DNA of 8,081 nucleotides from DASXMT01 sp035569695. Its GTDB lineage: Bacteria; Actinomycetota; Acidimicrobiia; Acidimicrobiales; RAAP-2. Positions 6,208-8,081 of this stretch are shown piece after piece (within the stretch, counting starts at the first letter, position 1; each line of letters opens with the position of its first letter). The translations under genes and the position numbers were made by a program. Location of the stretch: assembly GCA_035569695.1 (NCBI GenBank), contig DATMMO010000401.1, positions 1-8,081 of the forward strand, in the 5' to 3' direction. The notes under the pieces were generated by a model. That model made no database searches, was not told the origin of the DNA, and worked only from the letters and a program-made list of their open reading frames with translations.

Positions 6208-6960
6208 TCAGGTGTACATCAGCGATCCGGGCGTGGTCAGCAGTTCGCCCGTCTCGAGCCAGGTCTTCAGCCCCGACAGGATCATGGGCCAGCCCCCGAA
6301 GATCTGGGCGTTTGCGCCCTTGCGCAGCTGATCGTGGGTGACGGTGAGCCGACAGGAGTCCTCGACCGGCTCGATCTCCCACGTGACCCGGGAGGCACCC
6401 TCGCTCTTCACCTCGTCGCTCCACAGAGCGACCATGGTGTGGACCAGCCGTCGCGGCGGGTCGACCTCGAGGACCTCGCCGTCGCCCATGAGCCCGTCGG
6501 TGTGAGGCGAGCTCATCTTCAGGGGCGAGCCGACCGTCCAGTCCGAGGTGACCCCGGCGCCGAAGTTGTACTTGCTCCTGATCTCCGGGTCGGTGATCGC
6601 CTGCCACAACCGTTCGGGGGTGGTGCGGATGTAGATCTCGAATACCTTTTCCATGGGACTCTCCAGTCTCTGCTTGAGGCCGCTGAGCCCGGCGGCCCAC
6701 GGCTCGGCGTACTTGCTCACCCATCGGTCGTGGACGAGCCGGATCGGCACCGGGTTCAAGAAGTGGAGCTTCTCGCGGCCCCGCCGCTTGGACACCACGA
6801 GCCCAGCATCCTCCAGCTGCTTGAGGTGCTTCATCACGCCGAAGCGGGTCATGGCGAAGCGTTCCTCCAGCGCACTCAGCGTCTGTCCGTCCTCCCGGAA
6901 CAGCTCGTCGAGCAAGCTCCGTCGGGTCGGATCAGCCAGGGCTTTGAATACATCGTCCAC
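6208..6960 (-). CDS. ArsR-type HTH regulator fused to SRPBCC (AHSA1-like) domain
   Basis: Transcriptional regulator of 250 residues. Residues 1-80 or so are an ArsR-like winged helix: DDVFKALADPTRRSLLDEL (2-20), recognition region FAMTRFGVMKHLKQLEDAGL (35-54), wing KRRGREKLHFLNP (58-70). The ArsR metal-binding CxC motif is absent, so a metal is an unlikely effector. Residues 103-250 form an SRPBCC/AHSA1 domain, beginning MEKVFEIYIRTTPERLWQAI and ending in GGWPMILSGLKTWLETGE; this fold makes a hydrophobic ligand pocket. The expected role is a repressor released by a small ligand bound to the SRPBCC part. An ATG at 6996 is in frame, but it overlaps the -35 box and operator, so I place the start at GTG 6960, which begins MDDVFKALADPTRR as in relatives. 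The GTG lies 6 nt after the -10, implying a leaderless mRNA. The VOC gene follows downstream. Confidence 0.9.
   Translation of the reverse strand: MDDVFKALADPTRRSLLDELFREDGQTLSALEERFAMTRFGVMKHLKQLEDAGLVVSKRRGREKLHFLNPVPIRLVHDRWVSKYAEPWAAGLSGLKQRLESPMEKVFEIYIRTTPERLWQAITDPEIRSKYNFGAGVTSDWTVGSPLKMSSPHTDGLMGDGEVLEVDPPRRLVHTMVALWSDEVKSEGASRVTWEIEPVEDSCRLTVTHDQLRKGANAQIFGGWPMILSGLKTWLETGELLTTPGSLMYT
6652..6664 (-). promoter_or_regulatory. Possible internal RBS and ATG at the ArsR/SRPBCC junction
   Basis: GGAGAG (6664-6659), a 4-nt spacer and an in-frame ATG (6654-6652) sit exactly where the SRPBCC domain begins (residue 103). Many relatives encode ArsR and SRPBCC as two adjacent genes. Here the frame is continuous, but the signal could still start a separate SRPBCC-only product of 148 residues. 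It may be a relic of gene fusion. Confidence 0.4.
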
Positions 6961-6966
6961 GCATCC

Positions 6967-6996
6967 ATAATAGGTGACCATATGGTCACGTGTCAA
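6967..6996 (-). promoter_or_regulatory. Near-consensus sigma-70 promoter of the ArsR-SRPBCC gene
   Basis: Read on the minus strand, TTGACA (6996-6991) is followed by an 18-nt spacer and TATTAT (6972-6967). The -35 is a perfect consensus and the -10 has one mismatch, which is rare in a GC-rich genome. The GTG start is 6 nt past the -10, at the expected transcription start, so the transcript is predicted to be leaderless. The promoter lies 34 bp beyond the stop of the serine hydrolase gene. Confidence 0.85.
6974..6989. promoter_or_regulatory. 16-bp perfect palindromic operator in the promoter spacer
   Basis: GTGACCATATGGTCAC equals its own reverse complement and fills almost the whole spacer between the -35 and -10 boxes. 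A dimeric winged-helix repressor bound here would block RNA polymerase. The adjacent ArsR-SRPBCC protein is the obvious candidate, making this an autoregulatory site. That the fusion protein binds it is an inference. Confidence 0.75.
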
Positions 6997-7030
6997 GCGA
7001 AACGGTGTCGTGTCGGGACCAGCGAGCGGA

Positions 7031-8081
7031 TCACCGGTCGGGAATGTGGTTGAGCTGGGCCTGATCCAGCGGTTCGAGGGCTTGGCCTACGGTGACGCCG
7101 AAGTGGACCCGATGCCCGAACGCCGTCAAGGCCAGGGCATGAAAGAGCGCCATCGGCGGTATGGCGTTGAACTGCTTGTTGGCCATGAGGACGACAGAAG
7201 CACGCAGGGCGGGGGAGTACATCGAGATGGTCTCGTAACCGGGCATGCCCCCCTGGTGGCCGATGAACCCTCCGGACGCGATGAACCCGAGGCCCCAGGT
7301 GAGCGAACCCCGCCCGAGCTGCGGGATGGACACGGGCACCCGGTCGGCCTGTGCCTCCTTCCATACCTTCGGCTTGATCAGTGCCCCCGTGGCCAGGGCC
7401 TGTGACCAGATGGTCATGTCCGACATGTCGGAGTCCATGCCACCGGCGGCCCAGAGACACGATTGGGGCAGCGAGGTGGCGTCCTCCTCCTTGGTGGGCG
7501 CCTGCGTGGCGCTGGCGGCGTACCCGTGGGCGTAGGGCGCTTCGAGGCCAGTTCCCGAGACTGGAAGGTATGTCTGTTGCAGTCCCAGCGGCTGGGTGAT
7601 CCGCCGGCGGATCAACGTAGTGAGATCCGTTCCCGTCACCAGCTCGGCGACCCGTCCCAACAGGTCATAGCCGTAGTTGCTATAGACCCACTTCGTGCCC
7701 GGGGCCGCGGTCGGGGCCGCCGTGGCCCCGGCGGTCAACAGCTCGGTGACGGTGCATCCGGTGAGCAGTTTGTTCTGGATGGCGGGAACGCTGAGGACGT
7801 CACCGAGACCGCTGGTGTGATTGAGGAGTTGGCGGATGGTGATCTGTTGACCGTTGGGAACGCCGGGCACCCAACGGGCAATGTCATCGTCGAGCGACAG
7901 CCTGCCCTCACCGACCAATTGGAGGATCAACGTGGCCGTGAAGGCCTTTGTCTGGCTCCCGATCTTGTACTGCATCCAGGGTTGGAGTGGCGTCGAGGTC
8001 GAGAGATTCGACAATCCCCGTCCCCTGACCCAATTGCCCTCCGGGCTGTGTATGGCCACCAGCACGCCGGGGGCGCGTGTG
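7031..8081 (-). CDS. Serine hydrolase, beta-lactamase class C / D-Ala-D-Ala carboxypeptidase-like (N-terminus cut by window edge)
   Basis: Penicillin-binding-protein-fold hydrolase of the family S12 type. All three active-site motifs are present in the 349 visible residues. S-x-x-K is in KIGSQTKAF (Ser codon at 7957-7955). Y-x-N is in KWVYSNYGYDLLG (Tyr codon at 7684-7682). The KTG-equivalent is HQG in GFIGHQGGMPGY (7258-7250). NHTSGL and GLGFIASGG also fit the family. Such proteins act as carboxypeptidases, esterases or beta-lactamases, usually outside the membrane; the substrate cannot be read from sequence. The frame is open to the right edge and the visible part starts mid-domain (APGVLVAIHSPEGNW). 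The true start and any signal peptide therefore lie outside. The GTG at 8065 is not a credible start because the conserved first strand would be cut. It ends 34 bp before the regulator's -35 box, so that gene does not depend on its transcript. Confidence 0.92.
   Translation of the reverse strand, partial: TRAPGVLVAIHSPEGNWVRGRGLSNLSTSTPLQPWMQYKIGSQTKAFTATLILQLVGEGRLSLDDDIARWVPGVPNGQQITIRQLLNHTSGLGDVLSVPAIQNKLLTGCTVTELLTAGATAAPTAAPGTKWVYSNYGYDLLGRVAELVTGTDLTTLIRRRITQPLGLQQTYLPVSGTGLEAPYAHGYAASATQAPTKEEDATSLPQSCLWAAGGMDSDMSDMTIWSQALATGALIKPKVWKEAQADRVPVSIPQLGRGSLTWGLGFIASGGFIGHQGGMPGYETISMYSPALRASVVLMANKQFNAIPPMALFHALALTAFGHRVHFGVTVGQALEPLDQAQLNHIPDR

Noticed and set aside
6961..6996. N-terminal extension of the ArsR-SRPBCC gene to the ATG at 6996
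   Set aside because: The extension encodes the -35 box, the palindrome and the -10 box, so these codons would lie upstream of the transcription start.
6058..7053. Plus-strand open frame of 331 codons over the ArsR-SRPBCC gene
   Set aside because: Antisense shadow; the minus strand has recognisable HTH and SRPBCC domains.

Overview
The window is GC-rich, has GTG and TTG starts and several apparently leaderless or weak-RBS genes, and carries families typical of high-GC Gram-positives (DUF3054, a NIPSNAP protein, an actinobacterial GNAT type, a compact Uup-like ABC-F). It looks like chromosomal DNA of an actinomycete, possibly Acidimicrobiia; the class is an inference. No rRNA, tRNA, CRISPR array, insertion sequence or phage gene was seen. 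No gene-free stretch exceeds about 160 bases.

Layout. On the minus strand at the left are an ABC-F translation-factor-like ATPase (cut by the left edge) and, upstream of it, an unrecognised 156-residue acidic protein. A divergent intergenic region of about 158 bp, with a 14-bp tandem repeat, separates these from a plus-strand pair: a GNAT N-acetyltransferase and a NIPSNAP protein. The NIPSNAP gene overlaps tail-to-tail with a minus-strand DUF3054 membrane protein. Divergent from that, on the plus strand, are a 70-residue protein, an alpha/beta hydrolase and a multi-pass membrane protein resembling the VC0807 family. A hairpin follows the last of these.

The right third is on the minus strand: a serine beta-lactamase-like hydrolase (its N-terminus is off the right edge), then an ArsR-SRPBCC fusion regulator, then a VOC (glyoxalase-fold) protein. 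The regulator has the clearest regulatory signal in the window. A near-consensus sigma-70 promoter (TTGACA, 18 nt, TATTAT) has a perfect 16-bp palindrome filling its spacer, and transcription should begin at or next to a GTG start codon, giving a leaderless mRNA.

How the genes work together. Most are single-function housekeeping or accessory enzymes with no obvious shared pathway. The one coherent unit is ArsR-SRPBCC plus VOC, which looks like a self-repressed, small-molecule-responsive operon. A second possible translation start, with its own RBS, lies at the domain junction and could yield the SRPBCC domain alone. I found no convincing evidence of a wholly new system; this operon is the part most worth testing.
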